Source of the DNA: an uncultured Verrucomicrobiales bacterium
GTDB taxonomy: Bacteria; Verrucomicrobiota; Verrucomicrobiia; Verrucomicrobiales; Akkermansiaceae
DNA: 32,498 nucleotides
Assembly: GCA_937991965.1 (NCBI GenBank)
Contig: CALKLP010000313.1
Span: 1-32,498, forward strand
Direction: 5' to 3'
A model generated the notes under the pieces. That model saw nothing but the letters and a program-made list of their open reading frames with translations, had not been told where the DNA came from and did not search any database. The stretch's first letter is position 1, and every line of letters starts with the position of its first letter. Made by a program: the position numbers and the translations under genes. Positions 6,677 to 15,970 of this stretch are shown one piece after another.

Positions 6677-8815
6677 ATGTCGTTCGAGTTAGTCACAGAT
6701 TACGCCCCCGCTGGTGATCAGCAACAAGCGATTGAGAAGCTCGTAAACTCCCTGAATGTCGGGAATCGGCACCAAACCCTGATGGGTGTCACAGGTTCTG
6801 GAAAAACCTTCACGATGGCGAACATCATCCAAAAGACCAACCGCCCCACCCTGATCATGAGTCACAACAAGACGCTGGCGGCGCAACTCTACTCCGAGTT
6901 TAAGAACTTCTTTCCAAACAATGCGGTCGAATACTTCGTCTCTTACTTCGATTACTACCAGCCTGAGGCCTACATTCCTCGCTCGGACACCTACATCGAG
7001 AAGGATTCTGCAGTGAATGATGAAATCGAGCGTCTACGACTTAGTACGATGGGCTCGCTCCTCACGCGGAAGGATACAATCGTAGTGGCCTCCGTGAGTT
7101 GCATTTATGGCTTAGGTTCTCCTGATGACTACGTGGGTAGTATGTTGCCGATCTACGTGGGGCAAGAGATTAGCCGCGACGAGTTTCTCAAGAACTTAGT
7201 CGAGCTCATGTTCGAGCGGAGTGATACCGAGTTCTCCCGCGGGCGTTTCCGGGTACGGGGTGATGTAGTCGATATTCATCCTGCATATTTAGAACGCACC
7301 GCGATTCGAGTGGAGTTTTTTGGGGACGAGATCGACCGCATTTCAGAAATCGCGATGCCTCGTGGCGCCAGCACGGGCACGATGGAGAACTATACCTTTT
7401 TCCCCGCCAAGCAGTTCGTCACGAATAAGACAACGCTCAAGAAAGCGATGCGAGCGATCCGGGATGAAATGACGGAGCGCATCGACGAATTTGAGACGCA
7501 AGGAAAATTAGTAGAAGCCCAACGGCTCAAGATGCGCACCGAGTATGACCTCGAGATGATGGAAGAGCTGGGATATTGCCAAGGAGTGGAAAACTACTCG
7601 CGTCACCTGACAGGGAGAGAACCTGGGGAAACACCATATACGCTGTTAGATTTCTTTCCGGATGATACCCTCCTGCTCGTCGATGAATCCCACGCTACCC
7701 TCCCGCAGGTTAGGGGCATGTATGAGGGTGACCGCTCACGGAAAAACACTCTTGTCGAACACGGGTTCCGCCTCCCCAGTGCAATGGACAACCGCCCGCT
7801 CAAATTCGCAGAATTTCTAGAGCGAGTGGAGCAAAACGTCTATGTGAGTGCCACTCCCGGCCCCTTCGAACTCGCGAATTCCCGCCAAGACGTGAAGAAC
7901 TACATCAAAATCGCAGGAAAAGATGGTATCGGGATCGATCCCCTCACCATCCGTCGCATGACCATCGAAACCTCGGGCAATGAAGAACCTGTTACAGACT
8001 TTGATCCAGAACAACGCGGACGCTCCTTAATTGTCGAGCAGATTATTCGCCCAACGGGCTTACTCGACCCTGAGCTGGTCATGCGTCCGCTTAAGGGGCA
8101 AATCGACGATACGATCGAGCTCTGCCGCCAAAATGTCGAAAAGGGAGAGCGAGTCTTGGTCACCACTTTAACCAAACGCACCGCAGAAGATCTCGCCGAT
8201 TATCTCAAGGACACAGGACTGAAGGCGCGTTACCTCCACTCCGACATCGATGCGATCGAGCGGGTAGAAATCCTGCGCTCGCTCCGCGCTGCTGAGTTCG
8301 ATATACTCATCGGGATTAACCTACTTAGGGAAGGGCTCGACCTCCCTGAGGTTTCCCTCGTCTGCATCCTCGATGCCGATAAGGAGGGATTCCTCCGTAA
8401 CGAAACCTCCCTCATCCAGACTGCAGGCCGCGCCGCACGTCACGTCAACGGAAAGTGCTACTTGTTCTGCGACGTCGTCACCGATTCCATTCAACGCCTC
8501 ATCGACATCACTGAATACAGACGCGGCAAACAAATGGAGCACAATGAAAAACACGGCATCACCCCTAAGAGTGTGATCCGAGCGGTGCAGGAATCGCTCC
8601 AACAATACTCAAACGAGGAACGAGGCGGGAAATCGGTCGAAACCAGCATCGTAGGCGAAGACGAAACGATCTATAACGCTACAGCAATCCTGATGGAGCT
8701 CGAAAAAGAAATGCTCGCAGCGGCAAATAACCTTGATTTCGAAAAAGCAGCACACCTGCGTGACCAAATTAAAGCACTGAAGGAGAAAGTTGGATTAGGG
8801 AAGGCAGAGAACTAA
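6677..8815 (+). CDS. uvrB: Excinuclease ABC subunit B
   Basis: UvrB verifies DNA damage after loading by UvrA and recruits UvrC in nucleotide excision repair. At 712 residues it is of normal or slightly long size. The Walker A motif GVTGSGKT is at residues 37-44. The beta-hairpin region YFDYYQPEAYIPRSDTYIEK follows, and the DEAD-like box is seen as LLLVDESH. Helicase motifs V and VI include INLLREGLDLPEVSLV and QTAGRAARH. The C-terminal UVR motif that contacts UvrC is present (NLDFEKAAHLRDQIKALKE). No sign of damage to the gene. Confidence 0.98.
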   Translation: MSFELVTDYAPAGDQQQAIEKLVNSLNVGNRHQTLMGVTGSGKTFTMANIIQKTNRPTLIMSHNKTLAAQLYSEFKNFFPNNAVEYFVSYFDYYQPEAYIPRSDTYIEKDSAVNDEIERLRLSTMGSLLTRKDTIVVASVSCIYGLGSPDDYVGSMLPIYVGQEISRDEFLKNLVELMFERSDTEFSRGRFRVRGDVVDIHPAYLERTAIRVEFFGDEIDRISEIAMPRGASTGTMENYTFFPAKQFVTNKTTLKKAMRAIRDEMTERIDEFETQGKLVEAQRLKMRTEYDLEMMEELGYCQGVENYSRHLTGREPGETPYTLLDFFPDDTLLLVDESHATLPQVRGMYEGDRSRKNTLVEHGFRLPSAMDNRPLKFAEFLERVEQNVYVSATPGPFELANSRQDVKNYIKIAGKDGIGIDPLTIRRMTIETSGNEEPVTDFDPEQRGRSLIVEQIIRPTGLLDPELVMRPLKGQIDDTIELCRQNVEKGERVLVTTLTKRTAEDLADYLKDTGLKARYLHSDIDAIERVEILRSLRAAEFDILIGINLLREGLDLPEVSLVCILDADKEGFLRNETSLIQTAGRAARHVNGKCYLFCDVVTDSIQRLIDITEYRRGKQMEHNEKHGITPKSVIRAVQESLQQYSNEERGGKSVETSIVGEDETIYNATAILMELEKEMLAAANNLDFEKAAHLRDQIKALKEKVGLGKAEN

Positions 8816-8874
8816 GGTGATTTTCCGCTAAAAAAAACGTGCGTTCTCCTCTCTAATCGGAGATAAGACTATCC

Positions 8875-9234
8875 ATGTTTCAAATCATCTTCAACCAACT
8901 GAGCGCCTCCGAGCTCTCCCAACTGGACACCATGACTCAGCTGGATTTACTCGATCAATTTCAGGTCACTGCAGAGGTTCTGGATGGAGTTGACGAGCGT
9001 TTTGGTAAGATCACGCGAGATGGAAAAGACCTCTACCGTTTCCGTTGTAATGATCAACGCGTATATTTTGAAGTGGAAGAAGACCGCGTTATCGTGCGCC
9101 GTATCATGAACAAGAACAGCTTCTCTGACTTTCTCTTTCGATCCAGCTTACCGATGAATAAAGAAGACGAGGAACTCGCGAAATCGAAGCAGTTTTGGTC
9201 ACTCATTGAGGAAGGGCAATCTGCCTCCCAGTAA
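8875..9234 (+). CDS. RelE/ParE-like small protein without antitoxin
   Basis: The 119-residue protein has a central segment (DLYRFRCNDQRVYFEVEEDRVIVRRI) with the strand-rich core seen in RelE/ParE-superfamily proteins. It is followed by a charged helical tail (KEDEELAKSKQFWSLIEEG). The usual N-terminal helix pair is represented by SELSQLDTMTQLDLLDQF. A ribosome-binding GGAGA lies ahead of the ATG. No antitoxin gene lies on either side: uvrB ends 59 bp upstream and nothing clear follows. It may therefore be a housekeeping relative rather than a toxin. The assignment is by pattern only. Confidence 0.6.
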   Translation: MFQIIFNQLSASELSQLDTMTQLDLLDQFQVTAEVLDGVDERFGKITRDGKDLYRFRCNDQRVYFEVEEDRVIVRRIMNKNSFSDFLFRSSLPMNKEDEELAKSKQFWSLIEEGQSASQ

Positions 9235-9481
9235 GTTTAGAAACCGCCGTGCCGTGCGTGGAGAGAGCCACTTACCAGTAGTCTCAATAGGTGGGAACAG
9301 TGCCGTTTCACATGCAGTCCAACTAAGGCAGGACATGATCTACGATCAACGGTTAGCTCCCTTAATATATTTATCGGTCAGGGTCTATAACCACGAGCTT
9401 GTCGTACACGGCAGTCTCTGATGTAACCATGCGTCATTCTATGAGTCATGCAAGTTTTTTATAGCTGCCTGAATTGAAAGA

Positions 9482-10246
9482 TTATTTTCTATACTGTAAG
9501 GGCGAAAGGCCTTTAGCAGTCTTGAATGCGCGGGAAAATGCAGCAGGACTGTCATAACCGCAGCGATAAGAAATCTCGGAAACATTGAGCATAGATGACT
9601 CCAAGAGCTCACACGCTCTTGAGATTTTCAACTGATGCAAAAGTTTTTGTGGAGTGATATAGAGATACTCTTGGAACTTACGATTAAGGGTAGAAATCGA
9701 AATGTCTAAAAACGCGGCAAGCTCCTTTACCCCAACCCCTTCATGTAAGTTTTCACGAGCAAAATCCACTACTTTTGTGAAAGTTTGGTATTCCACAGGG
9801 ATTAAGTCACGACTTCTATCAATCGCAGTAGAAATCCCAATCGTGCCAACAATCCCCCCCTCTGCAGTGTGGACTGGAAGCTTACTCGTCTGTCTCCACT
9901 CGGCTTCCCCTAAACGATTGATGAGAAGTTCCAGTTTTTCATAAATACCTTCCCCTTCTTCCATGATTTTCAAGTCATCAGAAGCATAGAAACTCGCTAC
10001 CTCTTTTGGGAACAATTGATAATCAGTTTTCCCTATGATTTCACTTTCCTTTAAATTTATATATTTGGCGAAATATGCATTCACCCTAACAAAGCGAAAC
10101 TCATGATCTTTCACCCAGAACATCGTATCTTTCACCATATCAAAAAGGCTTAGATACGACTCTGGTAAAACACCATCCAATACTCCGCTCACCTCTTCAT
10201 TCATAACATTTGAAGAATTATGCAAAGAATAATAACTTTTTCGCAA
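9482..10246 (-). CDS. PAS-domain AraC-family transcriptional regulator
   Basis: The 254-residue protein has two parts. Residues about 30-145 form a PAS fold (MFWVKDHEFRFVRVNAYFAK, IIGKTDYQLFPKEVASFY, VGTIGISTAI). Residues about 155-254 form an AraC-type double helix-turn-helix: GVGVKELAAFLDISISTLNRKF, then VSEISYRCGYDSPAAFSRAFK and GLSPLQYRK. It probably senses a small molecule and activates nearby genes. It is divergent from the ThuA-domain gene at 10333, with 86 bp between, so that gene is the likely target. The ligand is unknown. Confidence 0.88.
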   Translation of the reverse strand: MRKSYYSLHNSSNVMNEEVSGVLDGVLPESYLSLFDMVKDTMFWVKDHEFRFVRVNAYFAKYINLKESEIIGKTDYQLFPKEVASFYASDDLKIMEEGEGIYEKLELLINRLGEAEWRQTSKLPVHTAEGGIVGTIGISTAIDRSRDLIPVEYQTFTKVVDFARENLHEGVGVKELAAFLDISISTLNRKFQEYLYITPQKLLHQLKISRACELLESSMLNVSEISYRCGYDSPAAFSRAFKTAKGLSPLQYRK

Positions 10247-10332
10247 GCGAATTCTTTCGATTTGTTATTGGATTATTGTAAGATTCAACTATCCTAAGAA
10301 CCAGTTACGAAACGATTTAATATCCCACTTTC

Positions 10333-11235
10333 ATGAAAAAAAACATCTTTCTGTATGTCCTCCTAGCTCTCTCTTCTGTCACTTATGCCGCCCCAAAAAA
10401 CAAAAATACTGTTGATCCACTAGAACACAAAGGTCAAATCATCGAGGCTCTTACGGAGCTTAAAGTTACTCCCCCTAAAGAAAAAAGAACATTACTCATT
10501 TTTTCTGTAACCAATGGATACAAGCATAAATCCATTCCAGTTGGGCAACTCGCACTTCAGCTCATGGGCGAAAAAACAGGCGCTTTCGAGACCGTAATTA
10601 GTAATGACTTAGCTAACTTTGAACCTGAAAAAATACAGGAATTTGATGCTATTTGCTTTCTCAATACTACATTGGAGGTCTTTTCACCTCACAAAAGTGT
10701 AGCGAAAACACTCAGCTCAGAAGAGCAAAAGGAGTGGTCCGCCAGAGAATCTCGATTAAAGAAAAGCTTAATGAAGTTCATCGCAGGCGGAAAGGGCTTC
10801 ATCGGATTTCATGCGGCCACAGACACCTTTTATCAATGGCCTGAGTATGGTAAAATGATCGGAGGATACTTCGATGGACACCCATGGAATGCAGGAATGA
10901 ATGTAAGTATTAGTGTAGAGGAAGGGAAGAAAAACCATTTTAGCACAACGCACTTAGAAGGGCGTGATCTAGAATTCAAAGAAGAAATCTACCAATTTAA
11001 AGATCCATATAATGCTGAAAATCTAGAAATTGTCTTACGCCTAGATCGGCATAAAAACAACTTTGAAAAAGCAAAACGAAAGGACAAGGATTATCCCATA
11101 AGTTGGTTTAAAAAACATGGTGAAGGCCTCGTATTCTATTCCTCACTGGGACATAATAATCACATTTACTACACCCCTGAAGTCCTACAACATTTCCTAA
11201 GCGGAATACAATGGGCACTGGGCGATATTGAATGA
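10333..11235 (+). CDS. Secreted ThuA-domain protein
   Basis: The 300-residue protein has a signal peptide (MKKNIFLYVLLALSSVTYAA) and one ThuA domain, a class I glutamine-amidotransferase-like fold common in Verrucomicrobiota and Planctomycetota and linked to sugar utilisation. Recognisable parts are LLIFSVTNGYKHKSIPVG, FDAICFLNTT, GGKGFIGFHAATDTFYQWPE, YFDGHPWNAG, EIYQFKDPY and GLVFYSSLGHNNHIYY. The exact reaction is unknown for most members. The divergent PAS-AraC regulator suggests substrate-controlled expression. It converges with the TPR gene, whose stop lies 14 bp away. Confidence 0.88.
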   Translation: MKKNIFLYVLLALSSVTYAAPKNKNTVDPLEHKGQIIEALTELKVTPPKEKRTLLIFSVTNGYKHKSIPVGQLALQLMGEKTGAFETVISNDLANFEPEKIQEFDAICFLNTTLEVFSPHKSVAKTLSSEEQKEWSARESRLKKSLMKFIAGGKGFIGFHAATDTFYQWPEYGKMIGGYFDGHPWNAGMNVSISVEEGKKNHFSTTHLEGRDLEFKEEIYQFKDPYNAENLEIVLRLDRHKNNFEKAKRKDKDYPISWFKKHGEGLVFYSSLGHNNHIYYTPEVLQHFLSGIQWALGDIE

Positions 11236-11249
11236 GTCCTCAGTTAAGC

Positions 11250-13601
11250 TTACTTATCATCCCAAAGGATATTTTTTAATGAGATCTCATCTGCTTTTCT
11301 GAGAAAATATCCACGATCCGGTAAATTACTCTCGTTGACAATTTTCGCTAAGTTATAAGCTGATCGCCATTGACCTAGCTTTTCCATCAGCTGCACGCCT
11401 CGGTCGCAAAGGGTTTCGTAGAGCTTCCATTCACTTGGATCTACTGGTTCCGCAAGAACCTCAAAATTAGCGATTTGATAGTATAACTCAACTTCTTGAG
11501 CGCGTAAATTTGCTTGCTCTAGGAACTGCGCATACTGGTGGGCGATTTGATAGCGCTGGAGCATCGGGATACTCTTATTCCTGTATAGAGCTTCGTAATA
11601 TTCCAGTGCCTTATCTCGGCTGTCCGCCCCTTTCATGAGAGAGTAGGCTCGTGCTTGGATCAAGCTCTTTGAGCTGGAATCAGGAAGCCCTTGCAAACTG
11701 CTCAAGCTCTTTTCCGGAGAAGCGTTATCGAGAAAATGTTGCGCCAATGTCAGCTTAGCCTCATGTTGGAACGCGCCATCTGAGTCACTTAGTTTCTGGA
11801 GCCGCGCGAGAGCATCTTGCTGGTGAGCCTCTGTATTCAGCTTAAAGTAGCAGAGGGAAAGATATAAGCTGACGAGATCCTGTTCCTTTTTTGCAAGTTC
11901 CATCGACTCTAGTTTCTTGAACTGCGCGCTAGCTAGTTGGAGCTCACCACGGTCATAAAAGAGCTTACCACTCTTCAGGAGGAAGGCTTTATCTTCCTTG
12001 GAGCCAGATGTCACACTGCTCAGATTGCGGGTATCTCCAACTAGCAGGGCAAGCTGGATCTTCGCTAAATTATAACGCATTGGATCTGAAATGGAGTCTT
12101 GATAAATGGAATCGACAGTCTCTAAATGCCCCTTAATCTCGTTCGCCAAGTTTGGATCTTTCTGCTTCAAGGCAAATTCAGCCAAAATTAGGTGCGCATT
12201 TCCTTTTCGTTCGTCCTCTGGAGCACTGCGCAGGAACTCTAGCAACAACTCCTCCGCTTTTTCTGGATCTGTGGCCAGCAATGAAATCGCCTGTTCGTAG
12301 AGATAGAAAACGTATTGATCTGATGATAGAACGAACTCGCTGCGCTTCTCACGCGGCAGATAGAACTCTGCTAAATTGTGGTTCAAACGCAGGGTCGAAA
12401 TTTGCTCAATGGGAGCCACTTCTAGCGCTTTACTGTAGAACCCCAACTTTTGCTCGCCATCACTAGCCTCTGCCATCCAAGTATAAATTTTTGCCTTTAG
12501 AGAATCGACAGGTGCGGCATCAATTATTCTTTGCAGAGTAATGCCTCGCTCCTTTTCATCTTCAATTTGCAAACCTAGTTGCGCCGCTAAAAAGCAGACT
12601 TTAGGAGCCATGCCATGTTCGGGGTAGTCTTGAAAAATCTGCTCCAATGTTGTGATTCTAGCTTTCACGTCTCCTTGTAGTTGAGCTATAGTATAGAGTA
12701 GCATGGGCTGAAGTCCCACTGGCCACGTCTCGCGCAAAACGTGGAGATCTCCCATCACCTGCTCACTGGGTTTATCATCCTCCTGCGCCGCCAGTAAAAG
12801 TTGATCTAAGTAGGATTTATACGGATCCACTTCCTTTGTGTTTTGCAGCACACTTAGCATTTGGTCATAACTTCCTTTGATCCCATTCTCAGATTTCAGG
12901 AGACTCAGAAAACTGATCGCTCTCCGACCAGTGACAGAATAGGGGCTTACCTTAGCATCTTCTAGAAGAGTAATTGCTTCACTAAGTTTACCCTCCTCAA
13001 AGAATAGCTGAGCAAGCAAGAGATTCTTCGACAGAGCTTCACTATCGGCCAATTTCCCCTCAGTCAAAATTTGGCGACATTGTGTAAAGTCTCCTAGCTT
13101 CAATAAAACTTGAGCATAAAGGATTTGGTCGTTTTCACTAGAAATATTCTCACCCAGGATCGAGGCAGCTTCCTCGGGATTTCCGAGTTCCAAGTGAATT
13201 CGGGCAATATTTCGGCGGACGACATCGCGGTAGGGAGTGTCATTGGATTGATAAAGTCGGTTAAACTGATCAAGCGCATTACCAAACTCTCCTTGCTGTA
13301 ACTGTAAGATCGCTAGCCAAAAATCTCTTTTTCCAGCGACCGATTCATTTTTCGCATTCGCTAATGCTTCCTGGGCGCGTTTCACCTCTGCCCCGCTAAG
13401 AATACCAGCCTCTAAGAGGATGAGGGCCGAATCCTCGGTCAATTCACCTTTGTTAGAAATCAACTCATATGCATAGCTATATCTTTCCTGTGCTATCGCA
13501 AGCTTAGCTTGAGCCACAAGTTCATCCCCAGCCACCAGCAAGGTGCATAAGGCATAAAAAAAGAGGAGGTGCATGCCTCCTCTATATGAAATTTTTCTCA
13601 T
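11250..13601 (-). CDS. Long exported TPR protein
   Basis: About 783 residues: a signal peptide (the HLLFFYALCTLLVAG core) followed by helical hairpin repeats of TPR type almost to the end (LEAGILSGAEVKRAQEALAN, FGNALDQFNRLYQ, IARIHLELGNPEEAASILGE, LLAQLFFEEGKLSEAITLLE, LSLCYFKLNTEAHQQDALAR). It is probably a periplasmic scaffold for envelope proteins. The start chosen is the ATG at 13601, served by GGAGG that overlaps the stop of the LysM gene; the codon before it is TTG. The gap to the LysM gene is about 13 bp, so they form an operon. A terminator-like hairpin lies inside the first codons. Confidence 0.82.
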   Translation of the reverse strand: MRKISYRGGMHLLFFYALCTLLVAGDELVAQAKLAIAQERYSYAYELISNKGELTEDSALILLEAGILSGAEVKRAQEALANAKNESVAGKRDFWLAILQLQQGEFGNALDQFNRLYQSNDTPYRDVVRRNIARIHLELGNPEEAASILGENISSENDQILYAQVLLKLGDFTQCRQILTEGKLADSEALSKNLLLAQLFFEEGKLSEAITLLEDAKVSPYSVTGRRAISFLSLLKSENGIKGSYDQMLSVLQNTKEVDPYKSYLDQLLLAAQEDDKPSEQVMGDLHVLRETWPVGLQPMLLYTIAQLQGDVKARITTLEQIFQDYPEHGMAPKVCFLAAQLGLQIEDEKERGITLQRIIDAAPVDSLKAKIYTWMAEASDGEQKLGFYSKALEVAPIEQISTLRLNHNLAEFYLPREKRSEFVLSSDQYVFYLYEQAISLLATDPEKAEELLLEFLRSAPEDERKGNAHLILAEFALKQKDPNLANEIKGHLETVDSIYQDSISDPMRYNLAKIQLALLVGDTRNLSSVTSGSKEDKAFLLKSGKLFYDRGELQLASAQFKKLESMELAKKEQDLVSLYLSLCYFKLNTEAHQQDALARLQKLSDSDGAFQHEAKLTLAQHFLDNASPEKSLSSLQGLPDSSSKSLIQARAYSLMKGADSRDKALEYYEALYRNKSIPMLQRYQIAHQYAQFLEQANLRAQEVELYYQIANFEVLAEPVDPSEWKLYETLCDRGVQLMEKLGQWRSAYNLAKIVNESNLPDRGYFLRKADEISLKNILWDDK
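13556..13583 (-). terminator. Terminator-like hairpin inside the start of the TPR gene
   Basis: On the minus strand AGAGGAGG, a six-base loop (CATGCA) and CCTCCTCT form a perfect 8-bp stem, followed by seven T residues. This is the form of an intrinsic terminator, but it lies within codons about 7-16 of the TPR gene. It also contains an anti-Shine-Dalgarno-like sequence. It could attenuate transcription between the LysM gene and the TPR gene. Confidence 0.5.
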
Positions 13602-13616
13602 CAACTCAAGCCTCCA

Positions 13617-14003
13617 TTATGGAATCATGATCGTTTGACCAGTTTGGATCAAATCACCAGACAAGGTGTTTGCGCTTCTTATCGCATCAACACTCGTCCC
13701 GAATTTCTGACCAATTCCCCATAGCGTATCACCCTTCTGAATTGTATAACTTTGTCCAGAAGTAGCAGCTGGTGTAGAGGGAACACTAGTTGATGTGTCC
13801 ACTGTAGGATACACTGGAGTTGGTGAAGCCTCAGGATATGTAGGCGTGCTTGCTGGATATTGCGCCTCAGGAGTCGTTGCGGCCGGGTATGTTGGCGTTC
13901 CGTATGGGTTTTGCGTTTGAGTCGTTTGCGTGGTTTGTGGGACACAAGACACGACAAAGATAGCCAGCGATGCAGGTAGTAAGAGTTTCGTGATTTTTAA
14001 CAT
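13617..14003 (-). CDS. LysM-domain lipoprotein
   Basis: The 128-residue protein has a lipoprotein signal ending in VVSC (Cys20) and a low-complexity linker rich in Pro, Thr, Tyr and Ala (about residues 21-82; repeats of the type YPA/TPTYPEA). A single LysM domain follows (about 84-128: YTIQKGDTLWGIGQKFGTS, then ANTLSGDLIQTGQTIMIP). LysM binds N-acetylglucosamine-containing glycans such as peptidoglycan. The likely role is an outer-membrane lipoprotein anchored to the wall through a flexible arm. It is the first gene of an operon with the TPR protein. Confidence 0.9.
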   Translation of the reverse strand: MLKITKLLLPASLAIFVVSCVPQTTQTTQTQNPYGTPTYPAATTPEAQYPASTPTYPEASPTPVYPTVDTSTSVPSTPAATSGQSYTIQKGDTLWGIGQKFGTSVDAIRSANTLSGDLIQTGQTIMIP

Positions 14004-14050
14004 AACTTAATTATTATTGATAAAAAAACGATTTTGTCGAGATTCTTTGA

Positions 14051-14097
14051 AAAAAAAATGAAAAAATGCCTAGATGAACGAGAGCTCCACCTAGGCA
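14051..14097 (-). terminator. Rho-independent terminator of the TonB-receptor gene
   Basis: On the minus strand TGCCTAGGTG pairs with CATCTAGGCA (10 bp, one G-T pair) around an 11-base loop. It is followed by TTTTTT, CA and a second long T run. It starts 14 bp past the receptor stop codon and separates this gene from the LysM-TPR operon. Confidence 0.88.
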
Positions 14098-14111
14098 CAT
14101 GTCAAAATAGC

Positions 14112-15938
14112 TTACCAAGTCGCCTTGATCCCAGCATAAAATGACCTTCCGCGCCCAGTAACGCCTGCTACAGACTCAAATGTCACTGGATCAAAACTGG
14201 CAAATGGATCGGTTAAATAGTCTTCGTCAAAGAGATTCTCAACCCGAGCAGTTAACTGGATATGATCCGTAAGTTGATAATGCCCATACAGGCGGGTGAC
14301 CAGGCTTGAACCTAAATCTCCTCCTCCAAAGTTCGCATTCGATCGATGACTGACACCTGCACCTATTGACCAATCACCGCCATTGTAATGCAGGTCTGCA
14401 GCCACTGTGTTACGTGGAAACCCATCTACTATATCATTTTTAATATTATAGTTCCAAGCTAGTTTATAGTTTAAGTTATCAGCAAAAGAACCGCTCAAGC
14501 CAAAATCAACACCAAAGACCTCGGAATTACCCGACTGATTACTACCAACCCCAACAAAACCTCCAAGCTCTGGAATAAAATTAAATGGTGACTGAATTGC
14601 GTTATCAATAAAGTGAGCATAACCTGTAACAGAAAATTGCAGTGAATCTTTCAACTTCTGTGTGTATGTCAACTCTAACGAAGTGATTTCCTCTTCCTCC
14701 AGATCAGGATTACTCAATTGAGTAAATTCTTGTGTTCTAAAAGCTCCTGACTCATTAAAATTAGGACTTCTCACGCCCTGACTAGCCTTAAAATAAAGCT
14801 CTGAGCCCAGCGTATCAATAGATAAAGAGGCACCTATATCCCAAGAAGGAAGAAAACCAAAGAGACTATTCTCCTCTCCTCTGAAACTCGCTGATAAAAC
14901 AACAGGTCCGAAATCTCCTTCTACATTGATATGAGCACTAATAATATCCTCCTCTACAGTCCTGTTGACGAAACCAGATTCTTCGAATTCTCCTAGTGAA
15001 GCATCTACGCCTAAACCTAGCTTGATTATTTCATTAAGATTCCAGCGATGATCTGAAGTTAAACTAAATTTCTCATAATTCGTCCTAAAAGTACCGCCTG
15101 AATCAAACTCTGTGTTGAAATAGCCTAATACCGTAGAACCAGAATAATCTTCTTTTTCTTGAACCAGCTTCAAGCTACCAACTTCGTAATCCGTTTGATC
15201 CGACCGACTAGGAAACTGAAAATCGCTCATGCCACCTCTTGCTGTAAAGATAAGACTTGTTTCAACGCTTACACGATATCTAAGTCCCGCACTAACTTGG
15301 CGATTTTCAAATTCATTATCTACACCATCATGCTCTAGTTCGGTAAAGTTAGAATTAAAATAATAATCTATATTATCGAATGAATCCACATGTGAAAACT
15401 GATAATTTAAATATTCATCACCACCAAATTCAGTGAAAAAGCTCGTTCCTTCTACCGCATTATCGAATGAATGCACAACTCCAACAAGCCCTCCCGTAGT
15501 GGCACTTCCATGCACTACGCCTTCTGCTCCTAAGACTACCTCTAGTTGATCGCCTCCACTAAATTGAAAAGCTCCTAATATGGCTCCAGAATTACCACCA
15601 TTTAGTGAAGAAGATACTCCCACTCCATCAATAACTAATTGATTATATTCCGTATTAAGCCCCCTAATAAAGAGAGAACTAAGCCCCCCTTCTTGACCTG
15701 CAAGCGAAGTGGATTGCACCCCCGGAGTAAGATTCAGCACATCCTGCAAACGGTCTTGCTGACGTGCCTCGATTTCTTCAGGCTTGAACAATTCGACTTC
15801 ACTTGAAGCTGAAGACAAGAGTTCTGGAAGGCGGGAAGCCGTTACGATAATAGGATCTTCTTGTGCGAGCGCAAGGCTCGACACACCGACGTAGGTGAGA
15901 GCGGCGACCAAGGCGGCTCTCTCTTTAGTGTTTTTCAT
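14112..15938 (-). CDS. TonB-dependent outer-membrane receptor, probably for cobalamin (BtuB-like)
   Basis: From the ATG at 15938 the protein has 608 residues: a signal peptide (MKNTKERAALVAALTYVGVS, cleavage after LALA) and a TonB box (DPIIVTA). A plug domain follows (RLQDVLNLTPGVQS, LFIRGLNTEYNQLVIDGV, LEVVLGAEGVVHGSATTGG), then a 22-strand-type barrel ending in SFYAGIKATW with an aromatic last residue. The frame stays open upstream to 16064, but those codons are the riboswitch, so the longer start is rejected. The upstream cobalamin riboswitch predicts a corrinoid as substrate. No other B12 transport gene lies nearby. Confidence 0.9.
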   Translation of the reverse strand: MKNTKERAALVAALTYVGVSSLALAQEDPIIVTASRLPELLSSASSEVELFKPEEIEARQQDRLQDVLNLTPGVQSTSLAGQEGGLSSLFIRGLNTEYNQLVIDGVGVSSSLNGGNSGAILGAFQFSGGDQLEVVLGAEGVVHGSATTGGLVGVVHSFDNAVEGTSFFTEFGGDEYLNYQFSHVDSFDNIDYYFNSNFTELEHDGVDNEFENRQVSAGLRYRVSVETSLIFTARGGMSDFQFPSRSDQTDYEVGSLKLVQEKEDYSGSTVLGYFNTEFDSGGTFRTNYEKFSLTSDHRWNLNEIIKLGLGVDASLGEFEESGFVNRTVEEDIISAHINVEGDFGPVVLSASFRGEENSLFGFLPSWDIGASLSIDTLGSELYFKASQGVRSPNFNESGAFRTQEFTQLSNPDLEEEEITSLELTYTQKLKDSLQFSVTGYAHFIDNAIQSPFNFIPELGGFVGVGSNQSGNSEVFGVDFGLSGSFADNLNYKLAWNYNIKNDIVDGFPRNTVAADLHYNGGDWSIGAGVSHRSNANFGGGDLGSSLVTRLYGHYQLTDHIQLTARVENLFDEDYLTDPFASFDPVTFESVAGVTGRGRSFYAGIKATW

Positions 15939-15950
15939 ATGTGTTTGAAG

Positions 15951-15969
15951 GTCCTGTCTGCCGCAGGAC
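15951..15969 (-). promoter_or_regulatory. Hairpin covering the receptor's ribosome-binding site
   Basis: On the minus strand GTCCTG and CAGGAC pair around a 7-base loop (CGGCAGA). The AGGA of the second arm is the only candidate Shine-Dalgarno sequence, about 12 bases before the ATG at 15938. No T run follows. The riboswitch therefore probably works by hiding the ribosome-binding site rather than by terminating transcription. Confidence 0.6.
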
Positions 15970-15970
15970 G

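Noticed and set aside
9235..9481. Stretch between the RelE-like gene and the AraC gene, with a 71-codon frame
   Set aside because: No domain, no ribosome-binding site and no repeat shared with the rest of the window; no gene called.
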